Made by a program: the position numbers and the translations under genes
NCBI RefSeq assembly: GCF_018069705.1
Contig: NZ_CP072943.1
Coordinates: forward strand, 372,001-436,000
Direction: 5' to 3'
DNA: 64,000 nucleotides
Source: Aminithiophilus ramosus
Lineage (GTDB): Bacteria > Synergistota > Synergistia > Synergistales > Aminithiophilaceae
Notes under the pieces: generated by a model
What the model was told of the DNA's origin: nothing
Databases searched by the model: none
The model's input: the letters and a program-made list of their open reading frames with translations, nothing else
Shown: in pieces, positions 15,515 to 25,344 of the stretch
How the letters are laid out: each line of letters starts with the position of its first letter
How positions within the stretch are numbered: position 1 is the stretch's first letter

Positions 15515-16468
15515 TCAGACGCGATGGCAGGCGACGGAGTGCCCTCCTCCCGTGTCGCTCAGAGGAGGGCACTCCGAGGCGCAGTCGCCGGAGGCGCGGG
15601 GGCAGCGGCCGAAGAAGGGGCATCCGGCGGGAGGGTCGATGGGGCTCGGCACGTCGCCCTCGAGGACGATGCGGCGGCGATGGCGCTCCCTGTCGGGGTC
15701 GGGCAGGGGAATCGCCGAGAGAAGAGCCTGTGTGTAGGGATGAAGGGGCTCGGCGTAGAGGGATTCGCTGGGCCCTGTCTCGACGATTTTGCCCAGGTAC
15801 ATGACGGCGACGCGGTCTGAGATGTAGCGCACCATGCCGAGATCGTGGGAGATGAAAAGGTAGGCCAGGTCGAGACGTTCCTGAAGGTCGACGAGAAGAT
15901 TGATGACCTGAGCCTGAATGGAGACGTCCAGCGCCGAGATCGGCTCGTCGCAGACGAGGAGGGCGGGGTCGACGGCCAGCGCCCGGGCGATTCCGATGCG
16001 CTGGCGTTGGCCTCCGGAAAACTCGTGGGCGTAGCGGTCGGCGTGGCTCTTGCCCAACCCCACCAGGGCGAGGAGGTCGTAGACGCGCTCCGTCCGGGCT
16101 TTGCCCCGGCAGAGTCCGTGGATGTCGAGTCCCTCGGCGACGATATCGCCGACGGTCATCCGAGGATCGAGAGAGGCGTAGGGGTCCTGGAAGATCATCT
16201 GGGCCGAGCGGATGAAGGCCTTCCGGTCGGCTCCCGACAGGGTCGCCGTGTCTTCTCCCCGGAAGCGGACCGTTCCCGACGTGGGCTCGTAGAGCCCTAC
16301 GAGGGTCCTTCCCGCCGTCGACTTGCCGCAGCCCGACTCGCCGACGAGGCCGAGCGTCTCCCCGCGTCTCAGGCTCACGTCGATGCCGTCGACGGCTTTG
16401 AGCGTTCCCAGGCCGGGGAGGGAAAAATGCTTTCGCAGTTCCTGCGCCTGAAGAAGAATTTCCTTCAT
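15515..16468 (-). CDS. oppF: Oligopeptide/dipeptide ABC transporter ATP-binding protein OppF
   Basis: Second ATPase of the peptide importer, 317 residues. Walker A is GESGCGKST, the signature FSGGQRQR, and Walker B LLVCDEPISALD. The C-terminal Cys-containing OppD/F domain (GCPFFGRCPRASGDCASECPP) is present and carries a 4Fe-4S site in relatives. The ATG overlaps the oppD stop (ATGA). It is last in the operon. A 14-bp inverted repeat (15536-15549 with 15562-15575) lies inside its last codons and might help end transcription, though no U tract follows. Confidence 0.94.
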   Translation of the reverse strand: MKEILLQAQELRKHFSLPGLGTLKAVDGIDVSLRRGETLGLVGESGCGKSTAGRTLVGLYEPTSGTVRFRGEDTATLSGADRKAFIRSAQMIFQDPYASLDPRMTVGDIVAEGLDIHGLCRGKARTERVYDLLALVGLGKSHADRYAHEFSGGQRQRIGIARALAVDPALLVCDEPISALDVSIQAQVINLLVDLQERLDLAYLFISHDLGMVRYISDRVAVMYLGKIVETGPSESLYAEPLHPYTQALLSAIPLPDPDRERHRRRIVLEGDVPSPIDPPAGCPFFGRCPRASGDCASECPPLSDTGGGHSVACHRV

Positions 16469-17514
16469 CGTCCCGTCACCCTCTCTGCGGCTCCGACGTT
16501 TCCCCCGACCATGGCGTGAAGCCAGCAGGAGGCCTGCTGGTCCTCTCCGACGGAGAAGGAAGGAGGGGGCATGGTGGCACAGACCTTCATGGCCCGGGTG
16601 CAGCGCGGGAAAAAGGCGCAGCCGAGAGGGGGCCGGAAGAGATCGGGCGGCGTCCCCTCGATGGAGGAGAGCCGATCGGCCCGGGTAGCGTCGATCCGCG
16701 GGATCGAGGCGAGCAGGGCTTGCGTGTAGGGGTGGGCCGGGCGGCGGAAGAGGGCCTCGGAGCTCCCCCTTTCGACGATCTGTCCGGCGTAGAAGACGGC
16801 GATCCTGTCGGCCATTTTTGCGACGACGCCGAGATCGTGGGTGATGAGGAGGAGCGTCATGGCGAGCTCTTTCTGAAGGGCGCCGATGATGTCGAGAATC
16901 TGGGCCTGAATGGTCACGTCGAGGGCCGTCGTCGGCTCGTCGGCGATGAGGAGGGCCGGGCGACAGGCGATGGCCATGGCGATGAGGACGCGCTGGCGCA
17001 TCCCGCCCGAGAAGGCGTGGGGGTACTGGCCGTAGCGGCGCTCGGCCTCGGGGATGCCGACGAGGCCGAGTACGTCGAGGGCGCGCCTGCGGCGCTCCCC
17101 GCGGGGAAGGGCGTCGTGCTCTGCGATGACCTCCTCGATCTGTCTTCCGATGGACATCGTCGGGTTGAGAGAGGTCATGGGGTCCTGAAAGATCATGCCG
17201 ATCTCCCGTCCCCTGATGCGGTTCATGGCCTTCTCGGAGCGGCCGACGAGCTCGTCGCCTCTGAAGAGGATCGACCCCGTCATCTTTCCCGGCGGCGTGG
17301 CGATCAGCTTCAGCAGGGCCATGGCCGTCACGCTTTTGCCGCAGCCCGACTCGCCGACGATGGCCAGACATTCGCCCTCGTCGAGGTGGAAGGAAACGTC
17401 GCGGACGGCCTGGACGGTGCCGCCGTAGGTGTCGAAGGAGACGCGGAGGTTGCGGACTTCCAGAAGATGCCGTCCCGTCGCCTTGTCTGTACTGGAGGGA
17501 GTCACGGCCGTCAC
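16465..17514 (-). CDS. oppD: Oligopeptide/dipeptide ABC transporter ATP-binding protein OppD
   Basis: First ATPase of the peptide importer, 349 residues. Walker A is GESGCGKSV, the signature FSGGMRQR and Walker [13 protein letters not shown]. The C-terminal OppD/F domain has [15 protein letters not shown]. The chosen start is GTG at 17514, overlapping the oppC stop (GTGA). A second GTG at 17505 is in frame, and neither has a strong ribosome site, so coupling to oppC is likely. Confidence 0.93.
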   Translation of the reverse strand: MTAVTPSSTDKATGRHLLEVRNLRVSFDTYGGTVQAVRDVSFHLDEGECLAIVGESGCGKSVTAMALLKLIATPPGKMTGSILFRGDELVGRSEKAMNRIRGREIGMIFQDPMTSLNPTMSIGRQIEEVIAEHDALPRGERRRRALDVLGLVGIPEAERRYGQYPHAFSGGMRQRVLIAMAIACRPALLIADEPTTALDVTIQAQILDIIGALQKELAMTLLLITHDLGVVAKMADRIAVFYAGQIVERGSSEALFRRPAHPYTQALLASIPRIDATRADRLSSIEGTPPDLFRPPLGCAFFPRCTRAMKVCATMPPPSFSVGEDQQASCWLHAMVGGNVGAAERVTGR

Positions 17515-18437
17515 CGGAGTTTCGGGTCCAGGGCGTCGCGCAGGCCGTCGCCGAAGAGGTTGAGGGAGAGCATGGTGACGCTGATGACGACGGCGGGGAT
17601 GAAGAGCTGGAAAGGAGCGACGCGGAAGTTCTGGGCGCCGTAGCGGGCCAGCAGTCCCCAACTCGACTGGGGCGGCTGGATGCCCAGGCCGATGTAGCTC
17701 AGGAAGGCCTCGGCGAAGATGGCGTAGGGAACGGCCATGGTGAGGTCCGTGATGATCAGCCCCAGCGTGTTGGGGATCATGTGGCGGAAGATGATCCGGA
17801 AATCGGAGGCGCCCAGCTTGCGGGCCGCCAGGACGTACTCCTGACTCTTCAGGGAGAGGACCTGCCCCCTGACGAGACGGGCCGACTTGATCCACCCGAT
17901 GAGGACCATGGCCACGACGATGGAGGTCATGCCCGGCTTGAGGACGACCATGAGGAGAATGGCGACGATCATGTAGGGGATGGCGTAGAGGACGTCGATG
18001 ATCCGCATGACGATCATGTCGACCTTGCCTCCGACGTAACCGGCGATGCCGCCGATGACGACGCCGATGCAGGTGTTGATGAGAGCCGCGGCGAAGCCGA
18101 TCAGCAGGGAGACGCGGGCGCCCATCCAGGTGCGGGCCCAGAGGTCCCTTCCCAGGGGATCGGTGCCGAACCAGTGACTCCCGTCGGGCGGCGCGTCGAT
18201 GGCCGAGGCGTCGGTGGCGGAATAGCTGTAGGGGACGAGGAGGGGGCCGACGGCGGCCAGCAGGATGCAGGCGACGATGACGGCCATCGATGCCGTGGCG
18301 ACGCGGTTCTTGCGCAGCTTCCGCCAGGCGTCCTGCCAGAAGGTCAGGCTCGGGCGGCTGATGGCCTCCCGCTCGTCCGGTGGGGCCGAGGCGGGCTCGA
18401 AAAGGTCGGGCGAGAGCCGTTGGCATTCGGAGTTCAT
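17511..18437 (-). CDS. oppC: Oligopeptide/dipeptide ABC transporter permease OppC
   Basis: Channel subunit of 308 residues. It has the OppC N-terminal domain (LTFWQDAWRKLRKNRVA), a first membrane helix, the HWFGTDPLGRDLWAR motif of the family, and five further helices. The EAA loop AARKLGASDFRIIFRHMIPNT contacts the ATPases. The ATG at 18437 follows AAAGGAG, which lies over the end of oppB. Confidence 0.94.
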   Translation of the reverse strand: MNSECQRLSPDLFEPASAPPDEREAISRPSLTFWQDAWRKLRKNRVATASMAVIVACILLAAVGPLLVPYSYSATDASAIDAPPDGSHWFGTDPLGRDLWARTWMGARVSLLIGFAAALINTCIGVVIGGIAGYVGGKVDMIVMRIIDVLYAIPYMIVAILLMVVLKPGMTSIVVAMVLIGWIKSARLVRGQVLSLKSQEYVLAARKLGASDFRIIFRHMIPNTLGLIITDLTMAVPYAIFAEAFLSYIGLGIQPPQSSWGLLARYGAQNFRVAPFQLFIPAVVISVTMLSLNLFGDGLRDALDPKLR

Positions 18438-18442
18438 CGTAG

Positions 18443-19369
18443 TCAGCGTCTCCTTTCGGCGAGGGCGATCCGGGGGTCGATGAAGCCGTAGAGGATATCG
18501 ACGATGAAGTTGGCGGCGATGAGAAAGACGCCGTAAAAGGCCGTCAGGCCCAGGATCACGGTGTAGTCGAGATTCTGGACGCCCAGAACGTAAAATTTGC
18601 CCATCCCCGGAATGGCGTAGATCGACTCGATGACGAAGGTGCCCGTCAGGATGGCCGCCGTCACCGGTCCCAGAACGGTGACGACGGGAAGGATGGCGTT
18701 GCGGATCTGATGGCGCCAGACGATTTTGAACGTCGAAAGCCCCTTGGCCCGGGCCGTGCGGATATAGTCCTGTCCCGTGACTTCGAGCATGCTCGTTCTC
18801 ATGATGCGCGAGACCAGGGCCAGGGTGTAGAAGCTCAGGGCCAGCGTGGGGAGGACGGTATGACGGAAGCTTCGCCATAAAGCCACGGGAAACCAGCCCA
18901 GCTTGAGGCCGAAAAAGTACTGGAGCAGCGATCCGGTGATGAAGTCGGGCAGGGAGATCCCCGCGATGGCGATGAAGATGCAGATGTACTCGAGGGGGCG
19001 TCCCCTGTTGAGGCCGGCGACGACGCCCAAGGCGATCCCGACGAGAGAGGCGAAGAGGATGGCCCGGATCCCCAGGTCAGCCGAATAGGGGAAGGAATTG
19101 GCGATGATGCCGCTGACGGGCATGTTCTGGTACTTGATCGAAAAGCCCAGATCCCCTCGAAGCAGGTTGGCGATATAGCGGAGGTACTGGACGTGAAGGG
19201 GCTGATCGAATCCGTAGTAGGCCTCGAGGTTGGCCCGGATTTCGGGCGTTAGCTTGTCGCTGGCGAAGGGATCTCCGGGCAAAAGACGGACGAGGACGAA
19301 GACGACGGAAAGGAGGATCCAGACGGTGACGAACGAGATGAGGAGCCGGTTGAGGATATAGCGGGACAA
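18443..19369 (-). CDS. oppB: Oligopeptide/dipeptide ABC transporter permease OppB
   Basis: Channel subunit of 308 residues. The N-terminus SRYILNRLLISFVTVWILLSVVFVLVRLLPGDP is typical of OppB/DppB. The EAA loop is RTARAKGLSTFKIVWRHQIRN. The start is TTG at 19369 behind GGGAGGG. It pairs with OppC to form the peptide pore. Confidence 0.94.
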   Translation of the reverse strand: MSRYILNRLLISFVTVWILLSVVFVLVRLLPGDPFASDKLTPEIRANLEAYYGFDQPLHVQYLRYIANLLRGDLGFSIKYQNMPVSGIIANSFPYSADLGIRAILFASLVGIALGVVAGLNRGRPLEYICIFIAIAGISLPDFITGSLLQYFFGLKLGWFPVALWRSFRHTVLPTLALSFYTLALVSRIMRTSMLEVTGQDYIRTARAKGLSTFKIVWRHQIRNAILPVVTVLGPVTAAILTGTFVIESIYAIPGMGKFYVLGVQNLDYTVILGLTAFYGVFLIAANFIVDILYGFIDPRIALAERRR

Positions 19370-19458
19370 AGGAGATACCCTCCCTTCATCTGGAGAGGTG
19401 CCCTTCGCCTCCGAGGAAGGGGCGAAGGGCACGCGGGCGGTTTCCCGTTCCGGCTCCG

Positions 19459-21078
19459 TCAGTCCTCGACGGTGGCGAATAGGAAGTCCAGGTCGGCGCC
19501 GACGAAGGGACGGGAGATCCCCTTGATGCCGGGACGGGTCAGCCAGGCCCGACGGCGGAGCTGGAGGGGGATCAGGGGAGCCTCGTCGAGGAGGATTTTT
19601 TCGGCCTCGAAGAGCAGGTCGAGGCGTCTGCGATGGTCGGTCTCGCGGCGCGAGGCGGCGATGAGGTCGTCGAAGGCCCGGTTCCCCCATCCGCTGTTGT
19701 TGTGGCTGATGTCGCTGCCCCAGATCTCGAGGTAGGTCAGGGGATCGTCGAAGTCCGGCGCCCAGCCCGAATAGACCAGGTCGTAGTCGGCCTGCCCCTC
19801 CATGAGGTAACGCTGTTTGCGCGTCACGATCTGGACGTTGAAGGTGATTCCCAAGGTCCTCTGGATCTGGTCCTGAAGGGTCTCGGCCATGCGGCGGCAC
19901 TCCTCCTCGTCCTGAATCAGGTAGGTGACGGAGATCTTGCTCGGATCGTCGATGCCGAGACGCTCCATGGCCTTTTTCAGGTGGGCCCGGGCCCTATCCC
20001 CGTCGCCCGTTCTGCTGTAGTACTCGAGAGGGTATTCCTCGGCGTAGGGCTTCTCCGCCCCGGCCACGATGGGCAGAACGTAGCGGAGGTTGGGGAGATA
20101 GAGATCTCTCGTGGCGATCTTGACGTATTCGTCGCGATTGATGGCCCAGGCCAGAGCCTTGCGGAAATCCCTGTCGGCCAGCCAGGGGCGTTCAGGATTG
20201 GGGCGGACGTTGACCTTGATCCAGTCGTTGGCTCCCGTCAGGGAGACCTGGGCCTTGCCCGACGCGGCGTACCCGCCGTAGAGGTTGGCCGGGATGTCGA
20301 CCATGTCCAGTTCTCCGCTTTCGAAGAGGCTCAAGGCCGTGTTCTGCTCGTAGATCTGATGGATGGTGACGCGATCGAGCCCGACGGCGTCGCCGTTCCA
20401 ATAGTGGGGGTTCTTCTCCAGGACCATGACCTGCTCGTGCTTCCACTCCCCGATCAGGAAAGGGCCGTTGTAGACCATGCGGTCGGCGGCCGTGGCGAAG
20501 CCTTCCTTCTCCCTCTCGACGATATCCTGACGGGAGGGAAGGAAGCACATGAGCTGAAGGTAGCTCAGGAAATAGTCCATGGGCTCTTCGAGGCGAACCT
20601 CGAAGGTCCTGTCGTCGACGGCCCTGACGCCGATCTGGCCGGGATCGGCGATGTCGCCCTTGTTGAAGGCCTTGCCGTTGACGATGCCGTAGGCGGCGAA
20701 GGCGTATTCGGCCGCCGTGGCCGGATCGAGAAGGCGGCGGAAGCTGTATTCGAAGTCGCGGGCCGTCACGGCCTTGCCGTCGCTCCAGCGGGCGTCGCGG
20801 AGGTGAAAGGTGTAGACGAGCCCGTCGGGCGAGATGTCCCAGCTTTCGGCCATGGCGGGGAGGATTTTACCGTCGTGGACGCGGACGAGTCCCTCCAGGA
20901 CGTGGACGCCGATGACCATGGAGGGGAGGGCGTTGGCCTTCTGCGGATCCATTCCGGGGACTTCGCTTTTGACGGAAAAAGCGAATTCCCTGTCCCGGGC
21001 CGGGGCGACGGAGGCGACGGAGGCGAGGGCGATCATGGCGACAAGGGCGACGAAGATCTTTCTCGAGACAGTCCTCAC
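19459..21078 (-). CDS. oppA: Oligopeptide ABC transporter substrate-binding protein OppA
   Basis: Family 5 extracellular binding protein of 539 residues that captures peptides. A signal peptide (SRKIFVALVAMIALASVASVAPA) has no lipobox Cys. Family segments include VPGMDPQKANALPS, ESWDISPDGLVYTFHLRDARWSDGKAVTARDF, and a late NNSGWGNRAFDDLIAASRRE. The start is GTG at 21078 behind AAAGGAG. It sits between pepP and oppB in the same operon. Peptide length preference cannot be told. Confidence 0.94.
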   Translation of the reverse strand: MRTVSRKIFVALVAMIALASVASVAPARDREFAFSVKSEVPGMDPQKANALPSMVIGVHVLEGLVRVHDGKILPAMAESWDISPDGLVYTFHLRDARWSDGKAVTARDFEYSFRRLLDPATAAEYAFAAYGIVNGKAFNKGDIADPGQIGVRAVDDRTFEVRLEEPMDYFLSYLQLMCFLPSRQDIVEREKEGFATAADRMVYNGPFLIGEWKHEQVMVLEKNPHYWNGDAVGLDRVTIHQIYEQNTALSLFESGELDMVDIPANLYGGYAASGKAQVSLTGANDWIKVNVRPNPERPWLADRDFRKALAWAINRDEYVKIATRDLYLPNLRYVLPIVAGAEKPYAEEYPLEYYSRTGDGDRARAHLKKAMERLGIDDPSKISVTYLIQDEEECRRMAETLQDQIQRTLGITFNVQIVTRKQRYLMEGQADYDLVYSGWAPDFDDPLTYLEIWGSDISHNNSGWGNRAFDDLIAASRRETDHRRRLDLLFEAEKILLDEAPLIPLQLRRRAWLTRPGIKGISRPFVGADLDFLFATVED

Positions 21079-21143
21079 TGGCGGCACTCCTTTCGTTATT
21101 CCCTCTCGAAGGGTCTGAAGGGGCGGAAGACGGGGGAATGCGT

Positions 21144-22229
21144 TCAGGCGAGTTCCAGAAGCTCTTTGGGCGTTCCCGTGAGGATGTCCACCCCCTCGTC
21201 CCGGACCAGGAGGGTGTCCTCGATCCGCACGCCTCCCCATCCCGCCAGGTAGACGCCGGGCTCGACGGTGACGACGCAGCCTTTTTGCAAGGTCCTGTCG
21301 CAGCGGGCGCTCATGAAGGGCTCCTCGTGAATGTCGAGGCCGACGCCGTGCCCCAGACCGTGAGAGAAGGCCTCGCCCAGCCCTGCCGAGACGATGACCT
21401 GCCGGGCCGCCCTGTCGACGTCTCTGGCCGCGACGCCGGAGCGAATGGCCCCTATCCCCGCCAGCTGGGCCTCCAGGACGATCCGGTAGATCTCCTTCTG
21501 TCTCGCCGTGGCCCGGCCCAGGACGACGGTCCGCGTCATGTCCGAACGGTAGCCGTCGTAGCGGGCGCCGAAATCGAAGGTGATCAGATCGCCCCGCTCC
21601 AGTCGCCGATCGGAGGGGACGGCATGGGGCATGGAGCTGTTGGGGCCGGAGGCGACGATGAAATCGAAGGCCCGATCCTCGGCGCCGAGGCAGGCCATTT
21701 CATAGGCCAGTTCGCGCTCCAGGTCGCGCTCCGTCACGCCGGGGACGATTTTCGGCAGGAGGGCGGCGAAGGCCCCGTCGGCGATCCGGGCGGCCTTCCC
21801 TATGGCGGCGATCTCCTCGTCGTCCTTGACGTAGCGCAGGGCCTCGACGCCTTCCGTGGCGGGGACGAAGGGCAGATCGCCCAGGGCCTCGGAGATCTCC
21901 CGGTAGAGCGAGTAGGTCAGGCAATCGGCCTCGAAGGCGATGCGATGAAGCCCCTCGCGCTTGGCCAGCGAGGCCACCGTCGCTCCCAGAGGCGGAAAGG
22001 GGTCGCGCCAGCGAACCACCTCGAAGTGGGGACATTCCCTGGAGGCCTGTTCGGTGTAGCGCGAATCGGTGACGAGAAAGGCCTTTGTCGCCGTGATCAG
22101 CCCGTAGGAATCGCCTCCGGTGAAACCGGAGAGATAGCGGAGATTGGTCGGGCGGAAGATGAAAAGCCCTTCCCCCTCAGGAAGGGCCCTCTTTTTCAGG
22201 CGACGTGCGAGACGGTCTGTCCTCTCCAT
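21144..22229 (-). CDS. Aminopeptidase P / Xaa-Pro peptidase (M24 family)
   Basis: Cytosolic metallopeptidase of 361 residues that removes the residue before proline. It has the creatinase N-terminal domain (about 1-130) followed by the pita-bread domain. Two-metal ligands appear in TFDFGARYDGYRSDMTRT, HGLGHGVGLDIHEEP and VTVEPGVYL...GGVRIEDTLLV. The ATG at 22229 follows AAAGGAG. It is the first gene of the pepP-oppABCDF operon: imported peptides would be cut directly. Confidence 0.92.
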   Translation of the reverse strand: MERTDRLARRLKKRALPEGEGLFIFRPTNLRYLSGFTGGDSYGLITATKAFLVTDSRYTEQASRECPHFEVVRWRDPFPPLGATVASLAKREGLHRIAFEADCLTYSLYREISEALGDLPFVPATEGVEALRYVKDDEEIAAIGKAARIADGAFAALLPKIVPGVTERDLERELAYEMACLGAEDRAFDFIVASGPNSSMPHAVPSDRRLERGDLITFDFGARYDGYRSDMTRTVVLGRATARQKEIYRIVLEAQLAGIGAIRSGVAARDVDRAARQVIVSAGLGEAFSHGLGHGVGLDIHEEPFMSARCDRTLQKGCVVTVEPGVYLAGWGGVRIEDTLLVRDEGVDILTGTPKELLELA

Positions 22230-22259
22230 AGCCCCAGCTCCTTTTGCATTCAGATATAA

Positions 22260-22294
22260 GATATTTCAGAGAGAGAGCACGGTTATGAAATATC
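22260..22294. promoter_or_regulatory. Dyad in the pepP-opp control region
   Basis: GATATTTCA and TGAAATATC are perfect 9-base inverted repeats 17 bases apart, spanning from the -10 box into the leader. They could be a regulator site, or a hairpin in the RNA. Confidence 0.5.
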
Positions 22295-22315
22295 ATAAGG
22301 ATACAGCTTTGTCAA
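22287..22315 (-). promoter_or_regulatory. Promoter of the pepP-opp operon
   Basis: Minus strand TTGACA (22315-22310), 17 bases, TATTTC (22292-22287), about 60 bases before pepP. Local AT-richness supports it. Confidence 0.6.
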
Positions 22316-22362
22316 ATATTAAGTAAGTGCCGATCCATCGAAAGAGCAAGGAAAAAGACATG

Positions 22363-22392
22363 CGAAGGGCCCCCGAACCCGGGGGCCCTTCG
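22363..22392 (-). terminator. Terminator downstream of the UPF0182 gene
   Basis: A perfect 13-bp stem (CGAAGGGCCCCCG) with a 4-base loop. On the minus strand a CTTTTTCC tract follows a few bases later. Confidence 0.75.
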
Positions 22393-22542
22393 AGAAGGGG
22401 CGATTCAGACCTGTCAGCGGCTGTGGCGCCTCTTGACCACGGCGGTGCGGCCTCAGGCGGGGCCGACGTAGACGCCTCCGGATTCGACCGCCCCTTCCGT
22501 CGAGGAGGGTGCGCGGGTCCCGACGGTGACGGTTCGGTCCCG

Positions 22543-25344
22543 TCAGAGCTCCGGCTCGGCCGCGGCCGGCGCCTGCACCGGTTCCTCCGCCGTGGCTTCC
22601 ACGAGGCTACGAAGGAGGGCCTCGAGGCGTGTCATCGTCCGGCCGTACCCCTCCCAGTCGGCCTCCCGGAGGGCCCTCTGCGAGGCCTCCCAGGCCTCCT
22701 GGGCCTGACGGGCCAGGGCGGAGGCCTCGCCGGAGAGGGACGGGGCCTGAGGAAGGACCTTTTCTGACGAGGCCACGGGGGTTTCCGGTGCCGCGCCTTT
22801 CCCGACGAGAGCCGTCAGGGCCCCCTCGAGCGTCTCCGCCCAGGCGATGCCGTTGCCCGAGGCGACGATGACCCGTTTCAGTTCGGGCAGATCGCTGTTT
22901 TCCGACTTGAGGTAGAGGGGCTGGACGTAGAGGATGGCTCTGTCGATGGGGATGACGAGGACGTTGCCTCGGATCACGTCCGATCCCCTCTGGCTCCAGA
23001 GGGAGAGTTGGGCCGAGATCTCCGGGTTCTGGTCGATGAGGGCCTCGATCTGGGCCGGGCCATAGACGAGAGTCTGCTTGGGGAAACGGTAGAGGAGCAG
23101 TTCACCGTAGTTGGCTCCATCCGATCGGGCGGCGAGCCAGGAGATCATGTTGTTCCGCCCCACGGGGAGGAAGGGGGAGATGAGGGCGAACTCCGACGTT
23201 TCCTCGAGGCGCATCATCAGGTAGTAGGGGTCGACGGCCTTGCCCTGACGGTCCTGGGCCGGGGTCCAGACGTCCTCCTTGTTGTAGAAGGTGTTGGGGT
23301 CTCCCATGTGGTAGGTCCTGAAGATTTCGCCCTGGATGCGGAAGAGGTCCCGTGGATAGCGCAGATGGGCGCGGAGATCGTCGCCGATGGCCTCCGCGGG
23401 CTGAATGAGGCCGGGGAAGATCTTTCTCCAGGCCCTCAGAAGGGGGTCCTTCTCGTCGACGGCGTAGAAGGAGACGGTGCCGTCATAGGCATCGACGGTG
23501 ACTTTGACGCTGTTGCGGATGTAGTTGATGGAGCGTGCCGAGCGACCGATGCGGACGTTGACGGGTTCCGAATAGGGGTAGCGCCCCGTCGCCGTGTAGG
23601 CGTCGACGATCCAGAGGAGGCGGCCGTCGACGACGGCCATGTAGGGGTCTCCGTCGACGATGAGGAAGGGGACGATGCGCTGGACCCGCTCGAGGACGTT
23701 GCGGTAGATGAGAATGCGGCTGTCCTTGGTGAGGGCGTCGGAGAAGAAGAGCTCCGAGTCGCCCAGACGGAGGGAGAAGAGAATCCGCCGCCAGAGGGAG
23801 CCGACGGGAATGCCGCCCTTTCCCTCGTAGGTCGTGCGGGCGTTGCCCTCGCCCATGGGGTAGTCGAACTCGTGGACCGTCGTGCGGACCAGGGCGTAGG
23901 AGGAGGCCTTCTCCCCGTAGTAGATCTGGGGCCTCTCGAGGGTCAGGGGGACGGAAAAGCGCGGAGGCAGGTCACGGACCCAGAGAACGGGCTGCCCCGT
24001 CGTCGTCACTTCGTTGACGGGGTTCATGACGAGGCCGTAGCCGTGGGTGAATTCGAGATGGCGGTTGACCCAGGTCGGATTCTGGAGCTGCGTCAGATCG
24101 AGTTCGCGGGCGGCCAGCATGACCTGGCGGTAGTCGCCGTCGAAGTCGTAGCGGTCGATGTCGACGCCGCCGAAGTCGTAGTAGGAGCGGATCTCCTGAA
24201 GTTGGCGGTAGCTGCGAAGGAGGGTGTCCTCGTCCCAGAGACGGATGTTGCGGACCGTGTCGGGATTGGCGTCGAGGGATTGGGCCGTTACGGTGAGGCT
24301 GGGCTCGAAGGCCGTCGACGTGAGGTCGTGGAGATCGTAGGCCGTCAGAGTGGCCTTTATGTTGTGCTCGATGAAGGGACGTTCCCTCTGGAACTCGTTG
24401 GGTTCGACGACATACTTCTGGATCACGCCGGGATAGGCCCCTCTGAGGGCGATGTTGGCCAGGGCCCAGAGGCCGAGGACGATGCCGGCGTATTTCCACG
24501 TCTTCCGGGAGAGGCCGACGAGGATGAGCAGAGCCAGGGCGACGGTGAGTCCCGTCAGGATGTTGAGGGCCGGCAGTTCGGCGAAGACGTCGGTGTAGCT
24601 GGCGCCGAAGGTGACGCCCCGAGGCGAGTAGAGGAGGTCGTAGCGGGCGAGAAGAAAGCCCAGGGCCCAGAGGAGGGCGATGGCCGCCCCGAGGAGGGAG
24701 AGGTGCCTTTTTTCGGTCCTGGAAAGGGGGAAGGGGAGCTGGAGCCCGCGGGAAGCTCCTCCCAGAGCGGAAAGAAGGGCGACGCCGCCGAAGGCCAGTA
24801 CCAGAAGTCCCTGGAGCCACTGGCGCAGGAAGGCGATGAAGGGAAGACGGAAGATGTAGAAGCTCAGGTCTTTCCCGAAGAGGGGGTCGTCGACGGAGAA
24901 GGAGGTCCCGTTGAGGAAGAGGAGAGCCTCCTCCCAGTGGCCGCGCGCTCCCGCTCCCTGGAAGAGGGCGAAGGCCAGGGCCGCGAGGAAGAGCAGACGC
25001 CGCTGCGTCTTCGACGAGAGGACCATTTCGTCGGGGAGGGCCGTTCGGGTCAGGGCGGGGCGCCAGTTGAGATAGAGGGCGAGAAAGGAGAAGACCGAGG
25101 CGACGAGGAAGAGAAGGGCCTGGGGCCAGATGCGGATCCAGAAGGCCTGAGAGGCTCCCACCTCGTGGTACCAGAGGAGCTCCGTCAGGAAGGTGACGAG
25201 AGTCGGTCCTCCCGCGAAAAGGAGAAAGGCCGAGATGACGAGGGCGGCCAGGGAGAGGCCGTGAAGGGCCTTCCTCCCGGGGCGGTTCTCTCCCTCCTGA
25301 GGTGCCCAGTCGCCGCGGTTGGGGTTCCAGATGAAACGTTTCAT
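22543..25344 (-). CDS. UPF0182 family membrane protein
   Basis: A 933-residue protein of the UPF0182 family, found in many bacteria and of unknown function. The N-terminal third has about seven membrane helices (for example LSLAALVISAFLLFAGGPTL). A large, probably extracytoplasmic domain follows, with family segments such as VEPNEFQRERPFIEHNI, HGYGLVMNPVNEV and YPRDLFRIQGEIFRTYHM. The last ~120 residues are Ala/Glu-rich and likely helical. The gene overlaps queT by 4 bases (ATGA). Confidence 0.92.
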   Translation of the reverse strand: MKRFIWNPNRGDWAPQEGENRPGRKALHGLSLAALVISAFLLFAGGPTLVTFLTELLWYHEVGASQAFWIRIWPQALLFLVASVFSFLALYLNWRPALTRTALPDEMVLSSKTQRRLLFLAALAFALFQGAGARGHWEEALLFLNGTSFSVDDPLFGKDLSFYIFRLPFIAFLRQWLQGLLVLAFGGVALLSALGGASRGLQLPFPLSRTEKRHLSLLGAAIALLWALGFLLARYDLLYSPRGVTFGASYTDVFAELPALNILTGLTVALALLILVGLSRKTWKYAGIVLGLWALANIALRGAYPGVIQKYVVEPNEFQRERPFIEHNIKATLTAYDLHDLTSTAFEPSLTVTAQSLDANPDTVRNIRLWDEDTLLRSYRQLQEIRSYYDFGGVDIDRYDFDGDYRQVMLAARELDLTQLQNPTWVNRHLEFTHGYGLVMNPVNEVTTTGQPVLWVRDLPPRFSVPLTLERPQIYYGEKASSYALVRTTVHEFDYPMGEGNARTTYEGKGGIPVGSLWRRILFSLRLGDSELFFSDALTKDSRILIYRNVLERVQRIVPFLIVDGDPYMAVVDGRLLWIVDAYTATGRYPYSEPVNVRIGRSARSINYIRNSVKVTVDAYDGTVSFYAVDEKDPLLRAWRKIFPGLIQPAEAIGDDLRAHLRYPRDLFRIQGEIFRTYHMGDPNTFYNKEDVWTPAQDRQGKAVDPYYLMMRLEETSEFALISPFLPVGRNNMISWLAARSDGANYGELLLYRFPKQTLVYGPAQIEALIDQNPEISAQLSLWSQRGSDVIRGNVLVIPIDRAILYVQPLYLKSENSDLPELKRVIVASGNGIAWAETLEGALTALVGKGAAPETPVASSEKVLPQAPSLSGEASALARQAQEAWEASQRALREADWEGYGRTMTRLEALLRSLVEATAEEPVQAPAAAEPEL

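Noticed and set aside
15536-15575. 14-bp inverted repeat at the end of oppF as a terminator
   Set aside because: It is inside the coding sequence of the Cys-rich tail and has no U tract; kept only as a remark in the gene entry.
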